Shown here: in pieces, positions 31,384-41,237 of the stretch | Position numbering within the stretch: the stretch's first letter is position 1 | Layout of the letters: every line of letters begins with the position of its first letter | From: Chara braunii | Taxonomy: Eukaryota; Streptophyta; Charophyceae; Charales; Characeae | Direction: 5' to 3' | DNA length: 41,237 bases | Assembly (NCBI GenBank): GCA_003427395.1 | Contig: BFEA01000619.1 | Location: 422,273-463,509, forward strand | Made by a program: the position numbers and the translations under genes | Notes under the pieces: model-generated | What the model was told of the DNA's origin: nothing | The model's database searches: none | Seen by the model: the letters and a program-made list of their open reading frames with translations, nothing else

Positions 31384-34265
31384 TCAACGGATCAAACGAC
31401 TGTCTGTCATTTGAACATCAATCATCTTCCAAAGTTGGTTCTTGTCACGATTGAAGTTTCTCAAGGCACGCCCAAACCAATCCGCAGGGTACTTCCTCCT
31501 CCTCATTTCCATCCTTAGTAGAACCAGAGTCTCAATGATCTCCTTGCAAGACACCGAATTCTGGTAAATACGATGAAGAGCACTCACAATTATTGTCATC
31601 TTCGTCTGCTTGATGATCCAGGAGTGAGTCCTCGAAGGTCATAAAATGGGAGTTGTGCTCCCGTCCTCAGCTCCAGATCATTCTTCATAATCTGCACGGT
31701 TCCGAGAAAAGGAAACTTTCGTCTGATGATCAGCTGACACCCCAGGAAGGTCCAAGTCTCATCGCCTTCGTATGTTCTCTTCAAAGTTAGAGCATCGTCG
31801 TAACATCTCTCGAACCTCGAAATAATGTTCTCTGCCTTTTCCTCAGATCCAATCCGTGAGGGACCTAAGGCTACAAAAATTGAAGCATCATCCAGAAAAT
31901 GTAAGCCACCCACGAGTTTCCGCTGGCTTCCTAATGACAAAACAAAATCAGACTCACTCTTCGCACACATCAAGCAGGCCAATGAGGGGTTCGTGCTCTT
32001 CCCCATTGGAATTCCAATCACCTGCCTCATCAGAACACGACAAACGTTCGTAAAGCAGTAGTCTAGTTCAAAATTGACGAAATTCACAATTTAGTCAAAA
32101 CTCAACACAGCGAAACCCTCCTGCTCCTGGCTATGGCTAAATTTCGTTCCCTTCCCCCGCTAAATTTCGCTCCCTTCTCCCTGAACCACCATATTACCGA
32201 ATCAATAGCACATCGAATCATCACGTGTGGGAACTTGTTAAACATATCTTTAATATCATACGATGCTCCCACTAATTTCACATCCTTCAACATACCAGCT
32301 ACCTTTTGATTAATTCCTAGTAGCCTAGGTTTCATATGTGCCACTGATTTCAGATTGCAGTTGCTCGACTCCGGTAGCACATACAGCAAACAATTCAGTA
32401 GTTGTGCCACTTTCTTACATGCTGTCACCGAAGGTTCATCAAACGTAGGACATATCGGTCGAAAGCTGGTTGTGTCCTTATGCTTAGGTAAAGCATAGGC
32501 ATTCCCAATCTTACCACTGGTGTTCCACTTACCGTGCATCCCCAAATCCTTGTGTTCAAACTCCACTCGGGCCAATTTCAAGTCTTCCTTCTCACTTCGT
32601 TCGCACAGTCTGTATCCGTGGTTCTGAAAGACGGTACCTCCGATGCCATTCGCATACAGATGAGGGCAAAGTACCAGTGTATTACCAAGATTACGGTCCA
32701 GGGGCGCTAGTACCAGCCCCCGTAATCGGGCTTTCACCTTCATCACGTCTTCCAAGTTTCCGCCTCGCCTCACCGAATCGTCCTCCACAAAACAGCGATC
32801 CCTTTCACTTTTGTTAAATATTACTACGCCACACTCTTGGCCAAGTTCTCACTCACATGTACAAAATGATTCTTCAATCTCGAGTTTCATCCGACTTCCT
32901 CTCCATTCTTGTTCATTCTTCGACACATTCTTTGCGTTTTTGACGATAGTCGGCATTCAGTCGAGCTCACCAACACGGAAATGTACATGCCCTTCCTACT
33001 TAGGGTAGGGCAGCCCAGCGCAATTGCAGTTGAATGCACGCAATGACGAAAATCGTTTGTGATTGTGAAGAAGTTCATCCACATTCGGGCACCTCGTCCA
33101 AACAACACATGCACGGCGTTTAACCATCTCCCTCATCAGTTTTGTCAACTGTAGTCCATCCGTCTTCTTCCTTATCAGTCTAGTAACTTCACTTTTCCGA
33201 ATTCTATCGTCAAATTCAATCTTCGCAATAATCGGTTTCCGTACGCTCATTCCAAACAAATCCTTGATCACCCTCGATAGCATACACCGTGCACGTGATC
33301 GACTCCGTTTAGTAGTGAAGGTCTTCACCGCACTGTAATACTTCAAAATGTCATCCAAACTCTTATTACGAAGATCAACTTTGCGTCGCTTATTCTTGAA
33401 CATCGAGATCAGGTGATCTCGAAGTCTCAAGGTTGTCGGTGATGCTTCGGTGATTCGTTTCGAAGTCAACTTACCGTTTTTCTCAAAAAGTCCCTTACAC
33501 TTTGTCAAAGGTCTCGTCCCGTGGCCCTCTTTCACCCTGGTCTCTCCGAATAAACTTATCACAACTCTCCATCCATCTGCCCAGATGTCACCACCATCAC
33601 TCCGGATGACTACATCATTTTTCTTCTTCTCCTGTATGACCTTTCTGAGAAATTCGACTATGTTGACTGTCCTACCACAATCTCCAGTCTTACCATCTAT
33701 ACTAACCTCGCCAATTGCTACGATCCTTCTTACCGCTCTCCCTTTTCTCACGTCTTCTTCTTTTCTTCTTCTCACTTTTCTTGTTATTCCCCGGTCTGGA
33801 ATTCAACGACGGGGACCATCGCTTGATCAACGTTCGTTTGACTGCTAGCAGCTTTGACTTTGATTCACTAACAAATATCGGAACGACTACGTATTTATGC
33901 GCGCCAACCTTGTTTAGCCAGTTATATAACTTCCTTCTCCTCTTACAACCTCCCGTCTTCCTGTGACAAAAATGTTCCCTCCACCTCGCCCAACGATCGC
34001 GTTCGGTCATTCCAATGTACATTTGTTTGTACCATAGCGACATTAAAATGTACACGCGGCTCTTCTGTGTCGCCAGGTTGAAAGTTCCAGTCTCGAATGC
34101 TTGATGCCAATGTTCCACAAACTTTTCGCCCCACTTTACTTCGTCGGCTGGAATCAAGTTGATCACCAACGCACGCATAACTCACTTGTCAAATTTCTTC
34201 TTGCCATTCTTCTTTAATATGTCTTCGCTCACGGTCTCTGCTAGTCTCCATACCTCACATACTCG
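31384..34265 (-). pseudogene. PLE copy 4 ORF2: GIY-YIG endonuclease-RT, broken
   Basis: GIY-YIG is well preserved (33702-34178): VYILMSLWYKQMYIGMTERD, RWARWREHF, and SPSLN near its end. A deletion near 33725 shifts frame. Then follow the basic region and a 259-codon open segment to the CxC motif NCNCAGLPYPK (32996-33775), ending in the TAG shared with copy 3. The RT segment (32102-32788) has YALPKHKD, FRPICPTF and YDIKDMF. It is cut by a deletion near 32160 and resumes at 31596-32087 with QVIGIPMG and catalytic FLDD. The thumb ends SRLIR at TGA 31384. The TGA after KFDK and the TGA before ELGQ are also present. Confidence 0.83.
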
Positions 34266-35444
34266 TCACTCCTCATCCTCATCGTCCTCTTCGGACTCTT
34301 TGTCTTCGATCGAGCTTTCCTCGGGTACCTCCTTGGAGCAGATGCCCTTGGACTTTCCTTTACTCGTCGTTGCAGTTGGTAGCGGCAAACAGGCGGGGTC
34401 GTAAACAATGGTCGAACGTCTAATCACTAGCCTCTTGAGTGCAAGCTCTCTCCTTCCATATGGCACTTTTTCCCGACGACACGCTTCCTTCAACTTGTCA
34501 ATCGTTAGGGCATCATAGAAGTCGCGACACTCTTGTTCGAATTTCTCCCTCCCCCCGACTCCGCATGGCGCCGAAATGTGCTTCAATGATAAGTCTATTT
34601 TGCGAGGTGTGCCCATATCCTCGACTCCGACTTGAAGTTTTGCGTTGCGCAGTTCATCTGTCTTGGTCATCGCTTCTTCTAACGGTCTCGTACTCGCCTT
34701 CTTTTCAGGAGTCACTATATGTGGGTTATTCTCGATGTTCACTTCGGGCCCGCGTTTCCGTTTTTCGTTAATCACCAGCGTAGCAGTCCCTCTCCGTACT
34801 AGTTTCTGTTGTTCATCGCTGGTATCGTCGTCATCGAGGTTTATGCAACGCGCAAGAAACTTTCGCAGGCGCTCTTTCTCCTCTGATGCCGATTCAGATG
34901 GTTCCATCGCCTTCATCTTAGCTTTTCGGTAAGTGTTACTTTTGCCATAATTGTCCTCACTATCCTTTCTAAACTCACTTCTGATGATCCGCAAAAGTCT
35001 CGCATCCCGTTTCTCTTTCATCCGAAAACGCTCTTCTTGCTTTTTCAGCGTCTTCTGTTCTTTTTCTAAACGTGTTGCCTCTTCCTTTCTCTTTTTCTAC
35101 TCTTCCTCCTCTTTTTCCCTCTTCGCTTTCTTCTCCATGACTTTTTGCACCAAATACTCTCGCATCAAGGCGTAAGTATCGTCCACCTCACTTCGTCCTA
35201 TGCTACCATCAGCAGACCAGCTCCTCCTTGAAACATCTTCAACAGTGGTCGTCAGTCTTCCGCGATTAGTAGCTGGTTGGTAGGGAGTGGGCACGAATGG
35301 TACACCTCGAGCACGGGCTTGCCAATACTCTGTGCACTCGCGAATGAACTGACCCTCTTCCCTACATTTATATCACTTTCTAGTATCCCCACCCCTCGAA
35401 CTTCCTTCCCCAGACCCATGGTGCCCACTGTCTTCTTCGCTCAT
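34266..35444 (-). pseudogene. PLE copy 4 ORF1: CCHC remnant / coil / SAP-like
   Basis: This is the clearest view of the whole ORF1. From 35294 to 34266 the frame is continuous apart from one TAG (35097-35099). The knuckle is damaged: a TGA replaces its first Cys and the His is Gln. An E/K coil (about 35040-35130) precedes RFRMKEKRDARLLRIIRSE. The SAP-like motif spans about 34418-34511 with ALTIDKLKEACRREKVPYG and a second helix RELALKRLVIRR, the usual two-helix SAP pattern. An acidic tail, SEEDDEDEE, ends at TGA 34266-34268. The next codons in the same frame lead directly into ORF2. Confidence 0.78.
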
Positions 35445-35597
35445 CTTCCCCCAATTGTCGTCTCAATCACTACACGCCTCTCAGCGTCATTTCTCCAAAT
35501 ATCGACAAACGATTCAATCGAATCAACCGAGTAAACTTAATAGTTAGCCTCCACCTCTTCTAGGTATCACTTCCTAGTGGGTTACGACCATAAGTGC
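35445..35597 (-). other. PLE copy 4 leader
   Basis: A 150-base leader equivalent to 6703-6853, directly downstream (in element orientation) of the truncated copy's 3' end at 35598. Confidence 0.6.
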
Positions 35598-36500
35598 AGG
35601 AAGCAACAACATGTACCGCATGTGCAGTCATCAGCAACACTCAAACATGAAAGCAACATGTAGGAGTAAAAAGTTGTACACGTTATCAATTATGAAAGAA
35701 TATAAAACACGTTAACAGTGGTGGTTAACAGTGAATCCATGAAGCATAGATAACGACAACGTGATCAAAAGACCCCTCCCCTAGTGACAGAAGTCACTCC
35801 ATCCGGCGTTTCCACTCTACTTCCATCAAACACCATGGGTTGTGACATAGTCACAACAACCAGTCGTTCCGCTAAGCTCCGCCGTTCAGTCCGTCACGTT
35901 ATCGTCCGTTCGGACGAAAGGACGTATGTCTTACCATTGTCAACTCAAATACCCTATGACTAACTGTTCATCAACATCAATGTTTATGTCCCTACCTACC
36001 GTCCTACGGTACTGGCTCAAAGTGTTGTAATGAAACAAGTTCCTAACTCAGTCTCTAGTATCAACTTACAAGGCAATGGTCCGAGCTTCGGTAGTATATA
36101 CTATACTAAACAATCGGTCGATAACCTAAACCTTGGCAGCAAATTCACAGGGTACCGGTTTGAGTCCATCTTCAGATCTCGAAAGGTCTGACCAAGGGCC
36201 AAATATCCGGTAGGGTGTTCCCTGGTCCATATATTCCAACTTATATTCTGAAACAGCGTGTCAAGGAAAAAAGGAAGGTCTACGTCAACTACCATGCATA
36301 TTCTATCCCACTCAGTCGGTTAGCTGAATCACCAATGAAAAACATATAAAGTTATCCTAATGTCATACATCCATCTCTCTGTGGTAGCATCCTACCAACA
36401 CATTAGAAAACAATTCCTACATAGGACTGGGATCTATCCGTTTTTAACGGATCAGACGACTGTATGTCATCAGAACAGCAATCATCTTCCACAGTTGGTT
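35598..36500 (-). mobile_element. 5'-truncated leading PLE copy (3' UTR plus last RT codons)
   Basis: Contains only the 3' UTR block (35598-36443) and the final RT codons to about 36500, ending before the minisatellite. The stop after SRLIR is TAA (36444-36446). In PLEs a 5'-truncated copy placed upstream of a full copy gives the pseudo-LTR arrangement. The junction CACAGTTGGTT/GCAGAAAT has a 2-base TT overlap with the minisatellite unit. Confidence 0.8.
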
Positions 36501-37131
36501 GCAGAAATCTTTATGATTAATTTGAGCAGTAATTGAAGAAATAGCATTATGATTAATTTGAGGGGTAATTGCAGAAATAACATTATGATTAATTTGAGGG
36601 GTAATTGCAGAAATAATGTTATGATTAATTTGAGGGGTAATTGTAGAAATTGCGTTATGATTAATTTGAGGGGTAATTGCATAAATAGCGTTATGATTAA
36701 TTTGAGTGTTAATTGCAAAAATAGCGTTATGATTAATTTGAGGGGTAATTGCAGAAATAAGGTTATGATTCATTTGAGGGGTAATTGCAGAAATAACATT
36801 ATGATCTAGGCTACCAACCGGGCCGCCCGGGTCACCCTATTTTCCCGGGCGGCCCGGTCGTGCAAGGACTAGGGAAGGTCCCAGCCCAAAAAAAACGAAA
36901 TTCGAAAAAATCCGAAAAAAAAACAATGTTATGCAGAAAAAGAAACTGAACCACTTTTGCCTCAGGATCACATTGAAATTATCTACCAAATTTAAAATGA
37001 AAATTTAGATTAAAAAAAAAATATATATATATATATATTTTATTCTTTTTGGCCCGGTCGGGCAAGTGGACCCGGGCCACTCTGGTAGCCTAGGTCATGA
37101 TTAATTTGAGGGGTTATTGCAGAAATAGTGT
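36501..37131. repeat. 36-bp minisatellite, right of the PLE array
   Basis: Units start at 36515, 36551, 36587, 36623, 36659, 36695, 36731 and 36767. A further unit is split by the insertion at 36806-37096 and finishes at about 37131. It is the same GATTAATTTGAGGGGTAATT unit as at 1677-1841. The right tract starts at unit position 21 and the left tract ends at position 17, so the array interrupted a single unit. Confidence 0.9.
36806..37096. mobile_element. 290-bp foldback element in the minisatellite
   Basis: The ends are inverted: CTAGGCTACCA at 36806 and TGGTAGCCTAG ending at 37093. A perfect 14-bp inverted repeat CCGGGCCGCCCGGG with a 12-base loop lies at 36818-36857. The core is AT-rich with a (TA)n run near 37020-37040. 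ATGAT lies on both sides (36801-36805 and 37097-37101), a possible target duplication, although three bases intervene on the right. No coding capacity; a MITE is the likely identity. Confidence 0.7.
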
Positions 37132-37631
37132 ATGTTCCAAATTTCACAGCAGAAATGTTTGTACGGGTCCGAAAGATCTATTTTTTTGCGAAGGAAAGTG
37201 GAAACCCGCCCTCAATTGTTTTTGCTGTGACACTACGTGAACCTCTTAAGTGCAACGAAAGATATATTTTTGCAACAAAACTTGGGCCCCGACAATATTT
37301 TTGTGGTGAAACGAAGACGATGCACTATTCTTGAAACTTACCCTTAATTTGAAGCATCCAAAAGTTAAGCATATACAGTGGCGAATCCTTAACAATCCAA
37401 CGGGGAGAAGGAGAGCTCGGTGAGCACACTTGGCAGATTCCCCTCGAAAATGTTACAACTACCAGTGCCTACTTTCTCTCCAAGCTTCTCACCAAATCAG
37501 AAGACTGCCTGGTTCATCAAGGGGGTAAAAAACTCCAAGTCAAAACACTGCCTGCAGACAAAATTCGCGAACAAGATGAATTGTATACACGCCACGGAAG
37601 TAACTAGGTCTTTTATGACGACGTTGTATAG
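37132..37631. other. No gene recognised
   Basis: Unique-looking sequence between the minisatellite and the LINE-like remnant. Short frames on both strands show no domain. It may include the lost 5' part of the LINE ORF1 after frameshifts. Confidence 0.4.
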
Positions 37632-38743
37632 AAATCCACCAATGATAAGATCAGTTGGATTAGAAAAAGACTCGTGGCCCTCAAAGGAAGTGAGGAAGGG
37701 GCCCGGGATTATTTCCTGATACAACCGATCTCGTCGTCAGTATTCACCGTAATTAGTATGTTTGACGCTGACAAAAGGCTGATGGACACGTGGCGCAGTG
37801 TACGCTGTGGCCGGTCCAAAGTTGGAATCTATTCGTGGTCACCTCAGAAACAACAAAGCAGGGAAGAGAGGCGTGATCAGCTCATGGCTGATTACTACAG
37901 GGTCGAATACAAACACGTCCCGATCGAGCTCCAGGCAGCATTTATTCAAGACCTAGCGCAAAAATACGACATCGTCGACTTCATAGAACCACTCCCGGTA
38001 TATGTCGCGCCTCGAGACAACTATTTGATGTTAGCACTAAATCTGTCGGAGGAGAACATTTTTCAGATTGCCGATGTCATCCCATTTCAAATTGGGGGCA
38101 AGGACTTCAAAATCCACACAGCCCACAACCGTTGGCCGTGGTGTTTCAAATGTCAACAACATGGCCACGCCGCCGCAGACACTCACTGCCCCCACCATCC
38201 GGCCAAACGCATGAAGGCCACTGGCCATCTACTCCGTGATCTCTTTCAAGCTATGCACTGGAAAACAGTGGACCCAAGCCATGAGGGCTGGGTTTATATA
38301 GACGAAGGCAAAGCAGAGGGAGGAATTAGAGGGCGGGAATGCGAGAAGAAGGAAAAGGTTGACCTGGGGAGCAAACCCCCGTATAACTGGATTCCCCCGC
38401 ACTCAGTAGAAGAACATTTGAGAACACAACAACATCATCAGAGCACCACTGCCACGAAAAATATACAAGAACCGAGACCAGAGACCTTCCTCAAGAAACG
38501 GAGGTTAGAGAGACATGGCAAGTAATTCCCCCAAAAAAGAAACCAGCAAAAACATTGAACCCGGTATTAGAGTATCGAAAAAAAACCTCCGAAAAAACAA
38601 ACAAGGAAAACCCAGCTCGAGACACTAACCGTTTCACAACACTGGGAAAAGGAGGACGGGAGCAAATTGCACAGCAAAGGGACGCAACCTATGTGTCTAT
38701 TCAACGTGCAACGAAAAAGTTTCAATGTCGTTGTACTCGTTGA
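37632..38743 (+). pseudogene. LINE ORF1-like (gag-like) remnant with zinc knuckle
   Basis: The frame opens after a TAG at 37629 with no good ATG; the first usable codon in an ATG-like context is GTG at 37674. The region FTVISMFDADKRLMDTWRS and SKVGIYSWSPQ, followed by YYRVEYKHVPIEL, resembles the RNA-binding fold of plant LINE ORF1 proteins (DUF4283 type). A knuckle follows: WCFKCQQHGHAAADTHC, with H-X6-C instead of the usual H-X4-C. The frame stops at 38525, but sequence reading ETWQVIPPKKK continues in another frame to 38743, so a frameshift near 38500 is likely. No downstream endonuclease or RT is present. Confidence 0.5.
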
Positions 38744-38924
38744 ATAGCCCTCAGGGCCTGTTGAATTCCCGTTGATTAGTACAACGGACCCTCCCTATTG
38801 AATACTGTTCAACGGGGAGGGCGCATTGGGCCTCGGACACGTCGCTGGACGCGCGTCGAGCAAAAAAAAAATCCATCCCATTGAATCCCGTTGAATCCCC
38901 GTCGACTCCCGTCGATTTTTTTTT

Positions 38925-38956
<32 letters not shown>

Positions 38957-39218
38957 TCTAACCACAAAGGCCAGGGGTCTGGTCCCACCTACCGTTGTTG
39001 AGTTCAGGGGCGAGGTCCCACTGGCAAAGGGGATTGGATCAAGCTCCTAAATCTGGGCGTGTTTTAAGTAGAGATGCAGAAAAGCAGCTCAATCTCGATT
39101 GTCTCCACGTCTTTCCTAACACAACGAGATTCAGGCGTTCAGTCCAATCCTCTTTGCTAATGGGACCTCACCACAGAAAACTTAATGGTGTGACGCCATT
39201 TCGACATTTATAAATTAG

Positions 39219-39249
<31 letters not shown>

Positions 39250-39825
39250 GCTAGAAATTTTTTTCCTTATTTTTGATAACATAACTCGGAGAAATGAAAC
39301 ATGTCTGGAACATCCGGACTGAATGTCTCCGTGAAAAAGGGATACTCCCCGTGGTGAGGGGACAGGAGGTCCCCATTTGTAAAATGGATAAGGACAACGT
39401 GGATGGCCAAATGCATTCATTGCCCAAAGAAGGAAAGGAGTTTGATGCCAAAGAGTCAAACACAGTTGTCAGAGTTCCTCCGTTTCAGTGCACCAAGCCT
39501 AGTGTTAAACCACCAGTACTCGGCCCATACATGGGTCGCGGGCCTTCCCCGTTCACGCGCCGCAGTTTTCGGGGTTGGGGGAAGGTCCGGCAGTGCAATG
39601 GAGGACGACGTGCGTGGGCCCACAAAAACGTGGCAAATGGACTGTAAGATGTCCTGGTGCTGTGCTATGTGGAAACGTTCGGAGGCTGAAGACGACGAGG
39701 GGGAACAAAGAAGAAAAGGAACTGCAACACGAGAAGAAAAAAAAAACAGATCGTTGTTTTTTTTTCTTTTTTCTTTTTTTTGAAGAAAATTGGTTTTTCA
39801 TGAGTGTCCGCCAGCCCTGTAAGGT
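38744..39825. other. Intergenic stretch with homopolymers, no gene recognised
   Basis: Contains GTTGAATCCC-type short repeats (about 38740-38910), a long poly-T tract (about 38919-38952), a segment ending in poly-A (about 39218-39248), and mixed sequence to 39825. Frames of up to about 126 codons at 39294-39838 run into A/T homopolymers and show no motif. Confidence 0.45.
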
Positions 39826-40106
39826 TAGCACTTTTTAGAATGTATCCGACTGTACTTGTGGGCACAATGGATGAATCTGAGGGCTTGGTATCTCTTTTGC
39901 CCTTTGTTTTTTTTTTTTGGAAGCAGAATCTCGGCTGTTTGTGTTTCTGCTCCCCGTGAGACACGGGGAGCATTCAATGTTTGCCAACGGTTCCAAGTCC
40001 ACAGCTTCACTGTGACATAACACTTTCCATAATGTATCTGGCTGCACTTTGGTGCAGCAGAGGACGTATTTGAGGGCATTCACGTTCAGAGCTTGGTACC
40101 TCTTCT

Positions 40107-40151
<45 letters not shown>

Positions 40152-40465
40152 CACGGTTGTTTGTGCTTCTGCTCCCCGTGAGAGGCGGGGAGCATTCAAT
40201 GCGTGCCAATCGTTTCAATTTCAGGGCTTCACTTGACGTAGCACTTTCCAGAATGTATCTGGCTGCACTTCACTACCGCAGCGGACGTATCTAAGGGCAA
40301 TCGCGTTCAGAGTTTGGTACCTTTTTTCCCCTTTGTTTTTTTTTTTGTTTTTTTTTTTTTTTTCCTTTTAAAGATTCTCGGCTGTTTGTGATTCTTCTCC
40401 CCGCTAGAGGCGGGGAGCATTCAACGAAATATTTCCAGATAGATCTGGATGCACTTCTTCCCAGA
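39826..40465. repeat. Tandem repeat of 190-220-bp units with a GC hairpin
   Basis: Units run about 39826-40017, 40018-40238 and 40239-40425, with a partial fourth to about 40465. Each carries a CACTTTCCAGAATGTATCTG-like start, a TTGGTACCTCTT stretch, a poly-T tract of variable length, then GGCTGTTTGTG and a GC hairpin: GCTCCCCGTG-AGA-CACGGGGAGC (39949-39971), GCTCCCCG/CGGGGAGC (40171-40193) and CTCCCCG/CGGGGAG (40397-40417), each followed by ATTCAA. No coding is seen. Confidence 0.75.
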
Positions 40466-40800
40466 CCATTTTCATGTACACGAGTGGAAACAAGAAAACT
40501 ATAGCCGTTTTATATTCCAGCTGCTGGCAGCAAGTCCAAAATAAGGGCGGTACCTATGCCAAGCATCAAATGTCCCATGTACTGGTGGTTTAAGGAGAGG
40601 AGGGGAACCAAGATCTCCTTACTTTTTTGGGTAATACATGTAAAAAAAAAAAAAAAAAAATCGATGTGTTTTAATTCGGTTAGTTTTTTTTATTTTTTTT
40701 AAATAATTTAAATGCTCAACAAATAAAAATAAAAATATGGGGATGTAGCCCGCAGAAAAAACCCATTTTTTATTTTTTTTTAATTCTTTGCCAGCGAAAA
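40466..40800. other. AT-rich stretch, no gene recognised
   Basis: A/T-rich with poly-A and poly-T runs; no motif or persistent frame was seen. Confidence 0.5.
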
Positions 40801-40985
40801 ACAAATTTGCGGCCCGCGTTGTACCCTACGTGACACCGTCGGCCGCGGATCCTGCGGCCGAGTCCGAGGCTGAGGAGGCCGGTCGCGGGCTCGCGGCCGA
40901 GTCTGCGCACGGCCGCGCCACGCCCAGGCGGGGGTGCGCGCTTAAAATCGGCGCGCGCGCTTGGCTCGCGCATGTTGGCTGCTAT
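40801..40985. other. GC- and CpG-rich patch
   Basis: A sharply bounded GC-rich island in AT-rich surroundings with repeated GCGGCCGAG and GCGCGCGCGC-like motifs. A 97-codon frame crosses it but is alanine-rich and low-complexity and ends in poly-A-encoded lysines. It may be a fragment of GC-rich repeat or a promoter-like island; nothing decides between them. Confidence 0.35.
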
Positions 40986-41069
40986 CGGCCTATACAAAAA
41001 AAAAAAAAATCAAAAAATTGGGGGGGTGGTTTCTTATGTGTGACCAAAAAAAAAATTGAAAAAAAAATA

Positions 41070-41100
41070 AATATCGATTGATTGATTATTTTATTTATTT

Positions 41101-41132
<32 letters not shown>

Positions 41133-41136
41133 GTTC

Positions 41137-41170
<34 letters not shown>

Positions 41171-41201
41171 GGGGGAGGGGTCCTCCTTCCCCTCCCCCCG
41201 G

Positions 41202-41236
<35 letters not shown>

Positions 41237-41237
41237 C
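41070..41237. repeat. (ATTG)n and (CA)n microsatellites at the window end
   Basis: An imperfect ATTG tetranucleotide tract runs from about 41075 to 41167. A GC-rich spacer follows, then a CA dinucleotide tract from about 41205 to the end. Confidence 0.9.

Larger units (their letters stand above)
1841..36500 (-). mobile_element. Tandem array of Chlamys-type Penelope-like retroelements
   Basis: Four head-to-tail units begin (plus-strand coordinates) at 1841, 6854, 13424 and 30538, each at the shared motif AGGAAGCAACAACATG. A fifth, truncated unit starts at 35598. With later insertions removed, each unit is about 5.0-5.1 kb. On the minus strand the order is leader, ORF1, ORF2, 3' UTR. N-terminal GIY-YIG, a CxC linker, and RT motifs including FVDD identify an N-terminal-endonuclease PLE. 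Tandem copies with a 5'-truncated leading copy are typical of PLEs and produce pseudo-LTRs. Both outer junctions lie in a 36-bp minisatellite. Confidence 0.85.

Noticed and set aside
39403-39838. Frames of 87-126 codons near 39.4-39.8 kb
   Set aside because: Several overlapping frames on both strands, ending in homopolymer-encoded Phe or Lys runs, with no domain.

Overview
This window looks like repeat-dense eukaryotic nuclear DNA with no convincing single-copy host gene. It is built almost entirely from nested mobile elements, minisatellites, microsatellites and long poly-A/poly-T tracts. The main element is a Penelope-like retroelement (PLE) whose GIY-YIG endonuclease lies N-terminal to a CxC linker and the reverse transcriptase. 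That permuted order, without Cys residues between the GIY and YIG motifs, matches the Chlamys group known from green algae and spike mosses. A neighbouring LTR element has a primer site matching plant-type tRNA-Asp. Together these point to the green lineage, perhaps a streptophyte alga such as Chara; the genus is a guess from style only.

Layout. 1-640: MITE-like inverted units and (GAA)n tracts. 641-1676: AT-rich, no gene. 1677-1841: 36-bp minisatellite. 1841-36500: head-to-tail array of four roughly 5-kb PLE copies, all on the minus strand, plus a 0.9-kb truncated copy at the array's 5' end. 36501-37131: the same minisatellite resumes nearly in phase, so the array sits inside one tandem-repeat tract. 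Each PLE unit reads leader, ORF1 (CCHC zinc knuckle, charged coil, SAP-like motif), an in-frame TGA, ORF2 (GIY-YIG, basic region, CxC motif, RT), then an 0.8-kb 3' UTR. All four copies carry stops or frameshifts.

Later insertions into the array: a 520-bp AT-rich MITE (7554-8073) in the 3' UTR of copy 2, a 0.95-kb TIR element (12106-13054) in ORF1 of copy 2, and a 12-kb LTR retrotransposon (18412-30413) just upstream of ORF1 of copy 3. That LTR element has 5.0-5.2-kb LTRs, a 4-bp target duplication ACGC, a tRNA-Asp-type primer site and only 1.8 kb of non-coding internal DNA, so it is LARD-like. Its internal region holds a cluster of short hairpins that share a GGCTA loop while their stems change in a paired fashion. 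A small GC-rich foldback element (36806-37096) interrupts the right-hand minisatellite.

37632-38743 is a broken LINE ORF1-like (gag-like) gene with a zinc knuckle. 39826-40465 is a tandem repeat whose units each carry a GC hairpin. The window ends in a short GC-rich patch and microsatellites. The most unusual points are the PLE with an extra gag-like CCHC/SAP ORF joined in frame through a TGA shared by all copies, and the hairpin family in the LARD-like element.
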